In this document: positions 44,901-53,725 of the stretch, one piece after another
Position numbering within the stretch: position 1 is the first letter of the stretch
Layout of the letters: every line of letters begins with the position of its first letter
DNA from: Paenibacillus sp. V4I3
Lineage (GTDB): Bacteria > Bacillota > Bacilli > Paenibacillales > NBRC-103111
DNA: 64,000 nucleotides
Direction of reading: 5' to 3'
Assembly (NCBI RefSeq): GCF_030817215.1
Contig: NZ_JAUSZA010000001.1
Coordinates: forward strand, 2,144,501-2,208,500
Program-made: the position numbers and the translations under genes
Notes under the pieces: model-generated
Seen by the model: only the letters and a program-made list of their open reading frames with translations
Told to the model about the DNA's origin: nothing
Databases searched by the model: none

Positions 44901-46966
44901 TCAAAGATAGAGGCAAAACGATGCGTGAACGTATCGTAACGGTTATTGTCGGTATGAAAATCATTAGCTCCCGTTTCACTCATCATCATCGGCTTTGCCA
45001 TTCCGTCACCCTGATACTCAGGGAAAGTCTTTAACGTCTCAACGACTGCGCCTCCCTCACCACTCGAAATCCCGCTTAAGGTATAGCTGTGACCGTTCGT
45101 CATATCGGTATAGTCTTCAATCTGTCTGCGGTAGGCAGGATCACGCTCCCAGCCATCGGGAATTCCTTTGGAGGGCCAGTAAGCCCAGCCTGGAGAAACC
45201 GCTTTCAACCAAGGGTTTAGCAAAGGCTTCTGCTCACTAACATACTTAGCAAGAGCCAAATCGGCGGCAAATGCATTGTTGAACACGCCGGGTTCATTAT
45301 CAAGCTCCAAGTATTCGAACAAATCCCCATTTTCCGCAATGAGATTGTTGTAGTACTCTTTAAGCTTCTCTGGGACGACTCCCGACGAAAGCTCAGGGTC
45401 CTTGATATAGGTTCCGAATGGCAGCAGCACCGGTGCCAAATTCAAATCGCGTAAAGCAGTCAGCCATTCCCGTGAGAATTGACTGGAACGAATGACGTTC
45501 CCGCTGTAGGCGAGTCCCAGCCACTTCGTTACTTCCATCGTTTGCAGATCGCGGTCTTTCAACACATGAGAGACAAGCGCTGTTCCAAGATGGGTATATC
45601 TCCCGTGAATCGGCTCCACAGCTGGAGCCCCTAATGCCTCAAGTTTGGCATAATCCCATTCAAACCAATGATATTCATCACCTTCAGTTCCAGCATACAA
45701 GCCTCGATCCAATGACAGCTTCAGTTCATTAGTTCCAACCTTCAGCATTTCCTTAGGAATATAAAGCTCATAGGTTTCTTTGAATTTCCGAGTCGTATTC
45801 CCGCCGTTCAAGCCGACGATTTGGATTAAACCGGCCATCGTATCATTTGAAAATACAGCTAGTTGCGGAACGGATACATACGCATCCAAGCTCCTGAAGC
45901 TGAATTGTACGCCATGCTCCGGGATCGCAGGCAAGTTGTAAGTAATAACCATAGAACCGTTGCGGCTAAGCTTCAGTCCTTTAGATACCGAACTCCAATC
46001 TGTGCGAGTGGCCCAGTCGGAAGGAAGGCTGAAGGACTCAATGGGTGTTGATTTATAATCGCTAAATTCAGTCGAAAGCTGATTATCAAGCCCGATTTTC
46101 CAAAGCATTGTATAAACCGGCGCAGGCTGTTCCACGGTAGTTAGCGTGTAAAAAGCGGTTGAATACAGAATCTTTCCGGCAGGCTGAGCTGACGTTTCTT
46201 TCAACCGAACCTGTATTTGTCCCGTCGTGTAATTGATATTGTCCAGTTGAAGCGGGTTCGTTGTTACGGTTTGCCACGTGTAACCGCGATCTGTGCTGTA
46301 TTCATAGGCAGCCACATCCAAGAAACCGGGAATGGGTGTCCATCCGAATGTATTTGCTGTATCGTCCTGCACGGGGTTAGTTGGCGCATCAGGCAGCACA
46401 TAAGGTGTCAGGTAAGTGCCAGGTATCACCTGTTGGGCTATTCCCGGCCCTTGCCAGGCGACAGCCAAATTGTCATTAGAGGTGTTTTCTTTGTGCAGCG
46501 CCTCGATGTAATATCTTTTCCCGCTGGATAGCGGAATGACCACAGATTTCTGAGTTGGGGATTTACCCCACTCTCTGGGCTTGGCGAAGACGGTATTAGA
46601 TGCTATCTTCTCTTTGTGCGCAGGATCGCCATCCGGACTCAGCCATAACTCGGAGCTGTCATCCGCTGCAATCCAGAAGGTGTAGCCTCCGCTGACTGGC
46701 GGCGTTAGAAAACCATAAACGCGAGAACCATAGAGATCCCCCGTATTGTTCGGTGTCTCGAAGTTAGCGAGTAACCTCGAACCCGACGGAGGAGTCTTTA
46801 ATGGAATCTGTTCTACTTTCCCACCAGGAACATTGTTCCAGTAGTCTTGGGTAATACCTGTTCCCGCAGCAAAAGCACGATACGCTGGAAAGAGCGGGAG
46901 CAGTGAGACAATGATTGCCGACAGAAGGATTGAAACAAGGAGTTTTGACTTGTGTAGGGATCTCAT
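41915..46966 (-). CDS. Secreted multidomain glycoside hydrolase (GH-A clan-like)
   Basis: 1683 residues. Signal peptide at 1-33 (ILLSAIIVSLLPLFPAYRAF). PA14 domain at about 36-190 (YGFLTPPVSGGYTFWIAADD). An FN3-like and a beta-sandwich segment follow. A TIM-barrel catalytic region lies at about 455-760, with candidate acid/base Glu in EYLELDNEPGVF and nucleophile Glu in KPMMMSETGANDF. Then FN3 (about 895-980), a CBM6/35-like module (HVEAEQTELEGV), a CARDB-like module (PDLIVTDLGTDPADPYAG), repeated Ig-like modules (VHQIQYRSIDVANNE) and a helical tail. It would degrade or bind an external polysaccharide. It is the last gene of the leftward sugar-transport locus. Confidence 0.85.
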   Translation of the reverse strand: MRSLHKSKLLVSILLSAIIVSLLPLFPAYRAFAAGTGITQDYWNNVPGGKVEQIPLKTPPSGSRLLANFETPNNTGDLYGSRVYGFLTPPVSGGYTFWIAADDSSELWLSPDGDPAHKEKIASNTVFAKPREWGKSPTQKSVVIPLSSGKRYYIEALHKENTSNDNLAVAWQGPGIAQQVIPGTYLTPYVLPDAPTNPVQDDTANTFGWTPIPGFLDVAAYEYSTDRGYTWQTVTTNPLQLDNINYTTGQIQVRLKETSAQPAGKILYSTAFYTLTTVEQPAPVYTMLWKIGLDNQLSTEFSDYKSTPIESFSLPSDWATRTDWSSVSKGLKLSRNGSMVITYNLPAIPEHGVQFSFRSLDAYVSVPQLAVFSNDTMAGLIQIVGLNGGNTTRKFKETYELYIPKEMLKVGTNELKLSLDRGLYAGTEGDEYHWFEWDYAKLEALGAPAVEPIHGRYTHLGTALVSHVLKDRDLQTMEVTKWLGLAYSGNVIRSSQFSREWLTALRDLNLAPVLLPFGTYIKDPELSSGVVPEKLKEYYNNLIAENGDLFEYLELDNEPGVFNNAFAADLALAKYVSEQKPLLNPWLKAVSPGWAYWPSKGIPDGWERDPAYRRQIEDYTDMTNGHSYTLSGISSGEGGAVVETLKTFPEYQGDGMAKPMMMSETGANDFHTDNNRYDTFTHRFASIFDRETRSTIGYLDYIMQHAAYFREYSLLKEDIEMKSADDAEAWINTSDPDETRLKVFRRLALAYSTHGKPLPYVFTNQNELAGKKAYFRAVDTSSLGVSSSGAKSNKILLNFVNFETTPVTMNVHVTLPNNAQYAAERFGAGSTYAAARSFTTIDAASGAQLSETLQPGEAVQYILTTLEHSAPSKPTLQARAVSYKQIKLTWQPSTDNAEVAGYKLYDNGVLLAKLPKAVTRYSHQDVRPESAHLYTLIAYDDSGNESVPSDPLAISSLSLPVSPFTTTSTGALHVEAEQTELEGVTHHGTFVGMYFTQGRMNMLKAPVKANTNYILKLKYSSAANKKVNLVIDNQLIRALDLPGTEPNVYTTVEYNVMMPADISNLVLSIVKSSDNVFAFFDWFELKEGILDETPQALWTNVIHSSTNMYYSAPTFALGANGANFHETTSPGDYTAMGFKGTGIRWYSDIESTLGEADVYIDDVLQATVDLKTANTQGAKKVVFEKTGLPMENHIIKVVAKNGRIIHQSFEFLSLERQPLTPGPDLIVTDLGTDPADPYAGQTGIRFYVTVKNVGILPTPAGKITGAVFGLNGGSFGYTDTYNQSIPVGGSATLYTNAGGENGYWEVPNGEATYQLSVNINDIGRFTEMDRTNNTKEMTFQVKKRDVTPPVTTATADGATGADTFNKQDVHVTFTAVHPTVGVGIKQTEYRIQGGTWHLVTAQPVTFTDEGVHQIQYRSIDVANNEEVPKDLIIGIDKTAPSTTHTSLEGWQRTPQTVTLAAYDTLSGVQQTFYMLNGGTATAGTSVTVSTYGVNTIHYYSVDAAGNQEVSHSAEVCYDPQAPEINIAGPLTVFWTDPIVLNVGITDALSGVASSLVKLDGVVVSPNINLQPLSLWLGQHTIEVTATDTAGNTIVRTFVLKVIMDLDHLDDLLRLLWNLGYFPNQSTYNSFQNKVTQLQKLLNQSQLKDPTIFDAVIKDGKYTDSNTAKLLRDAILYLQQKLGK

Positions 46967-47037
46967 AATTACCTCCAGATGACTGAGATTATCAATAGGA
47001 TTCCCTAATCCTATCCGGGGTCCACGTCATGTGTAGA

Positions 47038-47070
47038 CGGCGCTCCGATCCATCTAATATTGGAGCGCCG
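47038..47070 (-). promoter_or_regulatory. Hairpin between the binding-protein gene and the glycosidase gene
   Basis: CGGCGCTCC (47038-47046) and GGAGCGCCG (47062-47070), a perfect 9-bp stem without T-run. It could protect the 3' end of the binding-protein mRNA so that this part is more abundant. Confidence 0.55.
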
Positions 47071-47083
47071 CTCCTCCTTTGTT

Positions 47084-48757
47084 CTATTTCAACTCTTTCT
47101 GAGACTGTTCAGCGAATTTGTACAGATCATCGATACTAAAAGCCTTGGTCTTATTATTCTCATACCATTTGGTGTAATAATCGTCGACTTGTTTGCCGCC
47201 TGCTTTTTCCCATACATCCTTGGCATCCTTCACAGCTTGCTGTGCGGTATAGCCAGTGCCGCCTACCAAGGCTTTCAACCAAATGTCGCCTTTATCGATG
47301 TTGTTGGATTTACTTGTGCTTTTGACAATCGCTTGCAGATCATCAGGCAAGACCGGTAAGAAGTCATAGCCGAGCGAAGGAATAGGACGATCTTTATTAA
47401 TATAGATTTCTTTGGATTTGAGATTGATATCGAGCAGTTCTTTCTGGGTTGGCACTTCTGGGCGCAAGTTCACCAGATACACTTCCGCACATTTGCCCAG
47501 CAGCAAATCAGATCTCATCATATTCAGATCGTCGGTGTACAGTTCCTTCTTATTTTTCTCAGTATCGATAGGCTGCAAACAGCCATTCGAGCCTTTTTGC
47601 GAATGTGTACCCTCAATACCGTTTTTTAGCAGGCTTGCATGTTGGGGATCCACCATCCAGTCAATATATTGCATAATTGCTTTCGGATCCTTCGCTTTGG
47701 CATTGACGACACCGACCATTTGCACGGGTGTGCTGATAATCGGGCTGAACTGCCCGAATTGGCTCTTCGGTAAAGCCATAGGAATGACCTTAGCCGTAGG
47801 GTTGTTCTTCTTCAAAGTTTCATAGTTCGAAATGGTAAACCATGCACTGTCGATCGCGAAAATCCCTAATTTTCCGTTCATGAAATCTTGGATGCCTTTT
47901 TGTCCGTTTTTATCCGTGAGAAAATCCTTATCGACTAATCCGTCGTCAAACAAACGCTTCTGGAATTCTACAGATGCCTGGAGGCGTTCCCAATCATGTA
48001 CAAATGTACCGTTTTGCTCAGCCCAATCGATCGAACGTCCGAAGATGTGGCTGATCACGGAGAAGCCGACGCCGCTCAGGTTGATACCGAACGTATCTTT
48101 TTTACCGTTGCCGTCCGGATCCTGGTTCACGAATGCTTTGGCTACGTTATACAATTCTTCGGTCGTCGTCGGAACAGGGAGGTTCAGCTTCTGGAGCCAG
48201 TCCTCACGGATTAAGAGACGATGATGCGGGGCCACGACATTCAAACGCCCGATTTCATACAACTTGCCGTCTTCCTTCGTACCAATCTTGCGCAGCAGCG
48301 GATATTTCTCCAGGATTTGCTTGTAGTTTGTGCTGTATTTGTCAATCATCTCATCGACCGGCATCAGCAGCTTCTGCGAATACCAGCTGTTCCTGTAGTT
48401 GGCATCATACTCCAGAATCAAATCCGGTGCGCTTCCAGAGGCAAGCAAGGCATTAAATTTCGGGAACGATTCCCAGCGGGGAACGGGTGTGTATTTAACA
48501 TCGACAGGACCGTTCTTGTTGATCCACTCCACCCAACGGTTTTTATCCCAGTTGCCTTCTTCTGGAGGAATATTGCCCCGATCATAGACGGAAACGTTAA
48601 TCGCTCCTCTTTTAGCAGGTTCGGCTGCTGGGGTCGCATTCGGACTTGACGAAGCCCCTGGATCGTTGACTTTAGCTGTGGAGCAGCCTGCCAATACTGC
48701 GATTAAAGCTAGTGTGGACAGTAGAGCTTTTCGATGACCCCTGCGTAACATAGACAT
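47084..48757 (-). CDS. ABC transporter extracellular sugar-binding lipoprotein (LplA-like)
   Basis: 557 residues. A lipoprotein signal peptide ends in the lipobox LAGC (Cys25). The mature protein is a large solute-binding fold with DLILEYDANYRNSWYSQKLL and the long family-1 arrangement typical of Paenibacillus LplA/YtcQ partners. It is made with two permeases upstream; the ATPase (usually a shared MsmX type) is not in the cluster. Substrate probably the oligosaccharide released by the downstream glycosidase. Confidence 0.9.
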   Translation of the reverse strand: MSMLRRGHRKALLSTLALIAVLAGCSTAKVNDPGASSSPNATPAAEPAKRGAINVSVYDRGNIPPEEGNWDKNRWVEWINKNGPVDVKYTPVPRWESFPKFNALLASGSAPDLILEYDANYRNSWYSQKLLMPVDEMIDKYSTNYKQILEKYPLLRKIGTKEDGKLYEIGRLNVVAPHHRLLIREDWLQKLNLPVPTTTEELYNVAKAFVNQDPDGNGKKDTFGINLSGVGFSVISHIFGRSIDWAEQNGTFVHDWERLQASVEFQKRLFDDGLVDKDFLTDKNGQKGIQDFMNGKLGIFAIDSAWFTISNYETLKKNNPTAKVIPMALPKSQFGQFSPIISTPVQMVGVVNAKAKDPKAIMQYIDWMVDPQHASLLKNGIEGTHSQKGSNGCLQPIDTEKNKKELYTDDLNMMRSDLLLGKCAEVYLVNLRPEVPTQKELLDINLKSKEIYINKDRPIPSLGYDFLPVLPDDLQAIVKSTSKSNNIDKGDIWLKALVGGTGYTAQQAVKDAKDVWEKAGGKQVDDYYTKWYENNKTKAFSIDDLYKFAEQSQKELK

Positions 48758-48823
48758 GGATGTACCCCCCTTAGATAATTCGTTTCCTAAAACAGCTCAA
48801 GTTAATTTGTGTTGCCCTTCGTG

Positions 48824-49699
48824 TTATCCTTTAATCGCGCCGATCATGACCCCTTTAACAAAATACTTCTGCAAAAATGGATAAACAATCAGCATAGGCA
48901 CAATGAGTACGATCACGCCGGCCGCTTTGATGGATTCTGGTGTCATTTGCTGCAAATCATCCGGTCTTACGGAATTAAGCTCTTGAAGAATCGATTGGCT
49001 GGCGACCATCTGTTGAATCATAACCGCCAAATTCATTCGTGTGCTGTCATTGATAAACATAAGTACGTGTAAGAATGAATTCCAATATCCGACGCCATAG
49101 AATAAAGTCAACGTAGCCAAGACTGGCATGGATAAAGGGAGAATAATCTGGGTGAGAAGTCTCCATTCTCCACAGCCATCCATGCGTGCTGCCTCTTCAA
49201 GCTCTTCCGGCACATTCATAAAGAAGGTCCGAAGCACAAGCATATTGAACGCGCTGATCAGTCCCGGCATCCATATGGCACCGTAAGTATCTAGTAAGCC
49301 GAGACTTTTCACGATCAGGAACAGAGGAATTAACGGTGTTCCGAACAGCATGGTAAATACGATAGCCAGTGTAAAAAAGCGACGGGCATAGAAATATTTC
49401 TTGGCTAACGGATAAGCCGCCATGATTGTAAACCACATGCTTAGTACAACGCCTACAACGGTAATTACGACACTATTACCAAAGGCTTTGACCAAATTCG
49501 TGCCAACATATAAGGCTTTGTACGCTTCTACAGTCCAGCCTTGCGGCCACAGGGTTACATGCCCTGATACAATCGCCTGATAGCTGCTCAGAGATAAAGA
49601 TACGATATGCATCAAAGGAAGAACGCAGCTTAGAGCTGCAAGGCCAAGGAACATATAATTGATCGTGTAAAAGATTTTCTCATCCCATGTTGGTTTCAT
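48824..49699 (-). CDS. Sugar ABC transporter permease, LplC/YtcP type
   Basis: 291 residues with six membrane helices. The EAA loop EEAARMDGCGEWRLLTQIIL contacts the ATPase. The C-terminus ends KYFVKGVMIGAIKG, as in this family. Site AAAGGAG upstream; 18 bases after the LplB-type gene. Confidence 0.92.
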   Translation of the reverse strand: MKPTWDEKIFYTINYMFLGLAALSCVLPLMHIVSLSLSSYQAIVSGHVTLWPQGWTVEAYKALYVGTNLVKAFGNSVVITVVGVVLSMWFTIMAAYPLAKKYFYARRFFTLAIVFTMLFGTPLIPLFLIVKSLGLLDTYGAIWMPGLISAFNMLVLRTFFMNVPEELEEAARMDGCGEWRLLTQIILPLSMPVLATLTLFYGVGYWNSFLHVLMFINDSTRMNLAVMIQQMVASQSILQELNSVRPDDLQQMTPESIKAAGVIVLIVPMLIVYPFLQKYFVKGVMIGAIKG

Positions 49700-49717
49700 G
49701 ATGGGGAGGCTCCTTTC

Positions 49718-50698
49718 TTACCACAGTCCTTGATCGAATTTACGGGCAAGTTGATTCGCAAGGACGACGAAGAAGAAGCCGACCAGAGATTCAAACAACC
49801 CGACCGCCGTCGTTAAACTGAACTGTCCTCCCTGGACACCCACGATAAAGATATAGGTGCTGATGACATTCGAGACATCCGAAACGGCTGCATTTTGGAG
49901 CGTGTACACATGGTCAAACCCGACTTCCATGACATTACCCATACTCAGAATCAGCATGAGAATAATCGTGCTGCGAATGCCGGGCAGCGTGACATGCCAG
50001 ATCTGCTTCCATTTAGATGCACCATCGATGCTGGCCGCTTCATACAGATGCGTATCGATCGAGGTAAGAGCAGCCAGATAAATAATCGCTCCCCATCCGG
50101 CTTCCTTCCAAATCCCAGATCCGAGGAAGATAGCAATCCAGCTATGCTCCTGATACAAGAAGGCAGTGGTGTGACCCGTCCATAGCTCCAACAGCTTGTT
50201 AACAATACCGGATTGCTGAGAGAATATCGTAACGATAATGCCTCCGACAATGACCCATGAGAAGAAGTGAGGAATATAGATTAGCGTCTGCACAATCCTT
50301 TTGAAACGCATGGCGCGAACTTCATTCAGTAGGATGGCAATGATAATCGGAAATGGAAATCCAGCGACAATGCTTAATAAGCTCAATGTGACGGTGTTGC
50401 GGATGATGGTCAGCGTCTGGGGTTGGGTGAAAAGGGCCTTGAAATACTTTAGGCCAACCCATGGGCTTCCCCATATGCCATCCATCAAGTTATAGTTTTT
50501 GAAGGCAATTATATTTCCTAATATTGGAAAATATCTAAAGATAATAAAGTAAGCGATAACCGGTACAAACATAATCAACAGCGGCATATTTTGCTTGAAA
50601 CGACGACGGGGCTGCAGCGACTTGGCGGCATGGCGGGTAAATCTTCGTGTAGTAATCATAGGGGCTGATTGAATGTTGTCTAGCGGTGTATGTGGCAT
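49718..50698 (-). CDS. Sugar ABC transporter permease, LplB/YtcP-partner type
   Basis: 326 residues. Cytoplasmic basic N-terminus, then helices and the EAA loop YEAASIDGASKWKQIWHVTL. The N-terminal segment MFVPVIAYFIIFRYFPILGN is typical of LplB. Strong ribosome site AAAGGAGGTGA. First transporter gene after the regulator, with a 214-base gap in which no clear promoter was identified. Confidence 0.92.
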   Translation of the reverse strand: MPHTPLDNIQSAPMITTRRFTRHAAKSLQPRRRFKQNMPLLIMFVPVIAYFIIFRYFPILGNIIAFKNYNLMDGIWGSPWVGLKYFKALFTQPQTLTIIRNTVTLSLLSIVAGFPFPIIIAILLNEVRAMRFKRIVQTLIYIPHFFSWVIVGGIIVTIFSQQSGIVNKLLELWTGHTTAFLYQEHSWIAIFLGSGIWKEAGWGAIIYLAALTSIDTHLYEAASIDGASKWKQIWHVTLPGIRSTIILMLILSMGNVMEVGFDHVYTLQNAAVSDVSNVISTYIFIVGVQGGQFSLTTAVGLFESLVGFFFVVLANQLARKFDQGLW

Positions 50699-50912
50699 CG
50701 TGTGTCACCTCCTTTAGCGTAAAAATCGAACCATCTTTTGCACCCTTGCCGTCGATGGAATCAATGTACCTCAGAGGTGCAAACATTCTCAATATACATG
50801 AATTAGCGAATAAACTCTTTTGAAACCCCTTGCTGTACAAGGCTTTAGTGGATTTGATGCAGAGGTGAATAAACAACAATTAACGATATACTTTTCTTGA
50901 AAAATGGCATGA

Positions 50913-53150
50913 TTACTCTTGCTTCCGATAATCGCCGGGCGTGACGCCCGTATACTTCTTGAAGGCGCGTATAAACGAAATAGCATGCGTGTATCCAACC
51001 TTGCCACCGATGTCCTGGACGGAGTCACGGCTGCTCTGGAGCAGCTTTTTCGCTTGTTCCATCCGGATCTTAACGAGATAATCAACGAATTTTTCGCCAA
51101 ACTCCTCTTTGAATGCGCGGCTGACATGCGAGGCATGAAGCTGAAACTGCTCGCTTAGCGAGGTAAGCGACAACTCCGGATCTGCATAATGGGTCTCCAC
51201 GTAGGTGCGAATCTGGTTCATGACGGCATGTGTGCTTCTGTCTTCACGAATACCAGCCATCCGCTGCGATACTTCTTCTAACTTGTGAAACCACTCTGCA
51301 TATAATTCTTCGATCGTATCGAACTGTTCAATGACGTCGTTCAGCTGGGGCAGCGTGATTTGCCATAACTCCTGCAGCTCGGCTGAGAGCTCCATCATCT
51401 CCCGGTGTAAATGATAAACTAAATAATTCATGAGATTGCGGATCTCATCGTATGAAAATAACCCGACTTTTAATTCAGTGAAAATTTGCTCCAAGGCCGG
51501 CTTCCATCCCTTGTCCCCCAAGCGAAACGACTGAGCCAGTGATTTGACCAGAGGCAAGTGCTTATACATTTCCTTCTCTGCGGACGCTTCAGATTCCCAA
51601 TGATACAAGACTCGATTCGTTCCTAAAGTCGATTTAAAGCGAAGAACATGGATGGCCGCTTCGTAGGAATGTACTAGCTCTTGAACTTGTCCAACCACAT
51701 GTCCGACACCAAGCGTAATGCGGAAATGCAGATGCTGCTCGACCCATGAGCGAACATTTTCGCACAGATTGGCTGCGAGCTTCTCGCTGTTTTTGACATT
51801 CTCATCGGCAAATATCACAACACTAAGCCTGTGTGTAGCCGTCCATTCCGCCCATACAGTGAGGCCAAGCGGTTCAGCAGTTTCATAAACAACACGGCTT
51901 AGTACAAATTTCAGCAGTTCTTGATCCTTTTGAGAGAACATTCGGCATACTTCCATATACTTATCCATCTCGATGACCGCCGCAGCAAGCTGACCGAAGC
52001 TAGAAGGCAATTGCAGCCGATTCATCTCGGATTTCCAGTCTTCATAATCGACCGCCCGGCTGCCTTCCAGCCATTCTTTGAAAAAGTGCCGCCGTCGGAA
52101 TACAATATCTTCCTCATGCTGCTTCTCATAGCGGCTGGATAACTCCATGAGATTGCCTATGGCTCGATCAATATACTGGAATTCGTCTTGTTTCTTGCCC
52201 TCGACTCCCATTGATTTTAGTTCGGAATAAGCATGGATACGGGACATAATCAACTTAATCGGCCGATAATTTCGATGTGTCACATAGGTTATCCAGACCC
52301 CGCCAAGGACAACCATAACTAGTCCCAATCCGATCCATACATAAGAGAATACAGAGGTGAAGGTAAATAAATAGTCATCGTTGAGACCGCTGCGGTATTC
52401 CCAGTTTGTATAATTGGAATGGATTCGAGTAAGCTCGGACCCTCTTTTCCTAGATCCTACTGCTCCATCTGCATTTCCGGATGCCATCAGCTGTTTGCCT
52501 TCGGGATCGTATACTTCGATAAAGCTGATCTTTGAATTGGACATGTCACCGACCATTCTTCCAATAGAATCCATGCTGATATTGACAACGACGATGCCTT
52601 TTTGCCCGGATAACAGAGGAATCTTTCGAACTAAAGAAATGACAACTTTACGTTGATCCATTTCAGCAAATTCTTTAAAGATCCGCTGATTCGTCAGCTG
52701 ATATTGAGAAGGGCTCTTCATCATCTCTTCTATGAACACTTCATCGCCGAAACGGTCTGCCGTTATCATCGTGTTTGGACTAATGACCATTTGATCAGAA
52801 ACCCGGTAAAAATAAACCGAATCAATAAACTTGTTGTAATTCATCATCCCCCGAATCAACTCGGTGACTTCATAAGCGGAGTAATAGGGATTTCCCTCAA
52901 ACTTGTTGTCAAAAAACTGGTCAATCCGATTGTTTGTTTGCAGTTCCTTGATCACATATTCGTCAATCGTTTTCAAGGCATAGTCAACCGACTGCATGAT
53001 ATGTAAGGCATACGTTTTATTTGCATTTTCAGCTTCTTTTTTGGACAGTTGGCTGATCGAAAGAATAATAAGCACAATAAGCACGGAAGTGATCATGAAA
53101 AATACAGGCAAATAGGAAAACAAAAGCCGATAAAACCATGGTTTGGTCAT
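50913..53150 (-). CDS. Membrane sensor with AraC-type DNA-binding domain
   Basis: 745 residues. Membrane helix at about 10-33 (LLFSYLPVFFMITSVLIVLI), extracytoplasmic Cache-like domain (about 40-280), second helix near 285-308 (VWIGLGLVMVVLGGVWITYV), a linker with predicted coiled coil, and a C-terminal AraC/XylS double HTH (about 645-745: LSLTSLSEQFQLHASHVSRA, then QDIGGKVGYTHAISFIRAFK). Such one-component regulators sense an external sugar, or the loaded binding protein, and activate the adjacent ABC genes. Confidence 0.9.
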   Translation of the reverse strand: MTKPWFYRLLFSYLPVFFMITSVLIVLIILSISQLSKKEAENANKTYALHIMQSVDYALKTIDEYVIKELQTNNRIDQFFDNKFEGNPYYSAYEVTELIRGMMNYNKFIDSVYFYRVSDQMVISPNTMITADRFGDEVFIEEMMKSPSQYQLTNQRIFKEFAEMDQRKVVISLVRKIPLLSGQKGIVVVNISMDSIGRMVGDMSNSKISFIEVYDPEGKQLMASGNADGAVGSRKRGSELTRIHSNYTNWEYRSGLNDDYLFTFTSVFSYVWIGLGLVMVVLGGVWITYVTHRNYRPIKLIMSRIHAYSELKSMGVEGKKQDEFQYIDRAIGNLMELSSRYEKQHEEDIVFRRRHFFKEWLEGSRAVDYEDWKSEMNRLQLPSSFGQLAAAVIEMDKYMEVCRMFSQKDQELLKFVLSRVVYETAEPLGLTVWAEWTATHRLSVVIFADENVKNSEKLAANLCENVRSWVEQHLHFRITLGVGHVVGQVQELVHSYEAAIHVLRFKSTLGTNRVLYHWESEASAEKEMYKHLPLVKSLAQSFRLGDKGWKPALEQIFTELKVGLFSYDEIRNLMNYLVYHLHREMMELSAELQELWQITLPQLNDVIEQFDTIEELYAEWFHKLEEVSQRMAGIREDRSTHAVMNQIRTYVETHYADPELSLTSLSEQFQLHASHVSRAFKEEFGEKFVDYLVKIRMEQAKKLLQSSRDSVQDIGGKVGYTHAISFIRAFKKYTGVTPGDYRKQE

Positions 53151-53312
53151 AAAAACGCTCCTCTAACTAATCCATATGCAATGAAATAACAGTTCTGCCG
53201 CGTTCGTGTTGCGACCGTTCACTGTCGTACGTTATATGCAAAATATTCAGGGATCATGCTTGTATAAGTGAATATGCTCGATACTGGCATTTCTATATAT
53301 TTCACCTTACAG

Positions 53313-53651
53313 GCACTATCCCTTTGGTTCAGGATAAGCTTGGTGAGGGGAGTTAGTCGTAATTGAGAGTTTCTATGAGCACTATCCCCTTGGTTCATGT
53401 TCGAGGAAGTTTTGGAGGTAATTTTGTAGACTGCTCAGAAACATGTTTCAGAAAGGACTGAATGGGAACGAAAGGAGAAGAAAAAGCTAATTGAAATCAA
53501 TTGAATCATAAACTGGATAAAAATGGAACCCCCCACCAAAACCATTCCAGAAAGATATGATCCTGCCCCACCCCCGGCAATGAACTATATACATTAATAA
53601 TAAAGCACTGCGAAACCTTTTTCTCTTTCTTTCTGGGTAAAGGGATAGTGC
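53313..53651. repeat. Three copies of GCACTATCCCTTT in the gap 53151-53725
   Basis: GCACTATCCCTTTGGTTCA (53313), GCACTATCCCCTTGGTTCA (53379) and an inverted AAAGGGATAGTGC (53639-53651). The rest of this 575-base gap holds only the gcvPB terminator. Confidence 0.55.
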
Positions 53652-53659
53652 AAATAGGA

Positions 53660-53708
53660 GAATAAATAAAAACCCGCCAGTTCAGCTGAAACAGCTTGAA
53701 TGGCGGGT
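53660..53708 (-). terminator. Terminator of gcvPB
   Basis: ACCCGCCATTCAAGCTG and CAGCTGAACTGGCGGGT on the minus strand, followed by TTTTTATTTATT. Confidence 0.88.
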
Positions 53709-53725
53709 ATGTGTATCTTGGTTAT

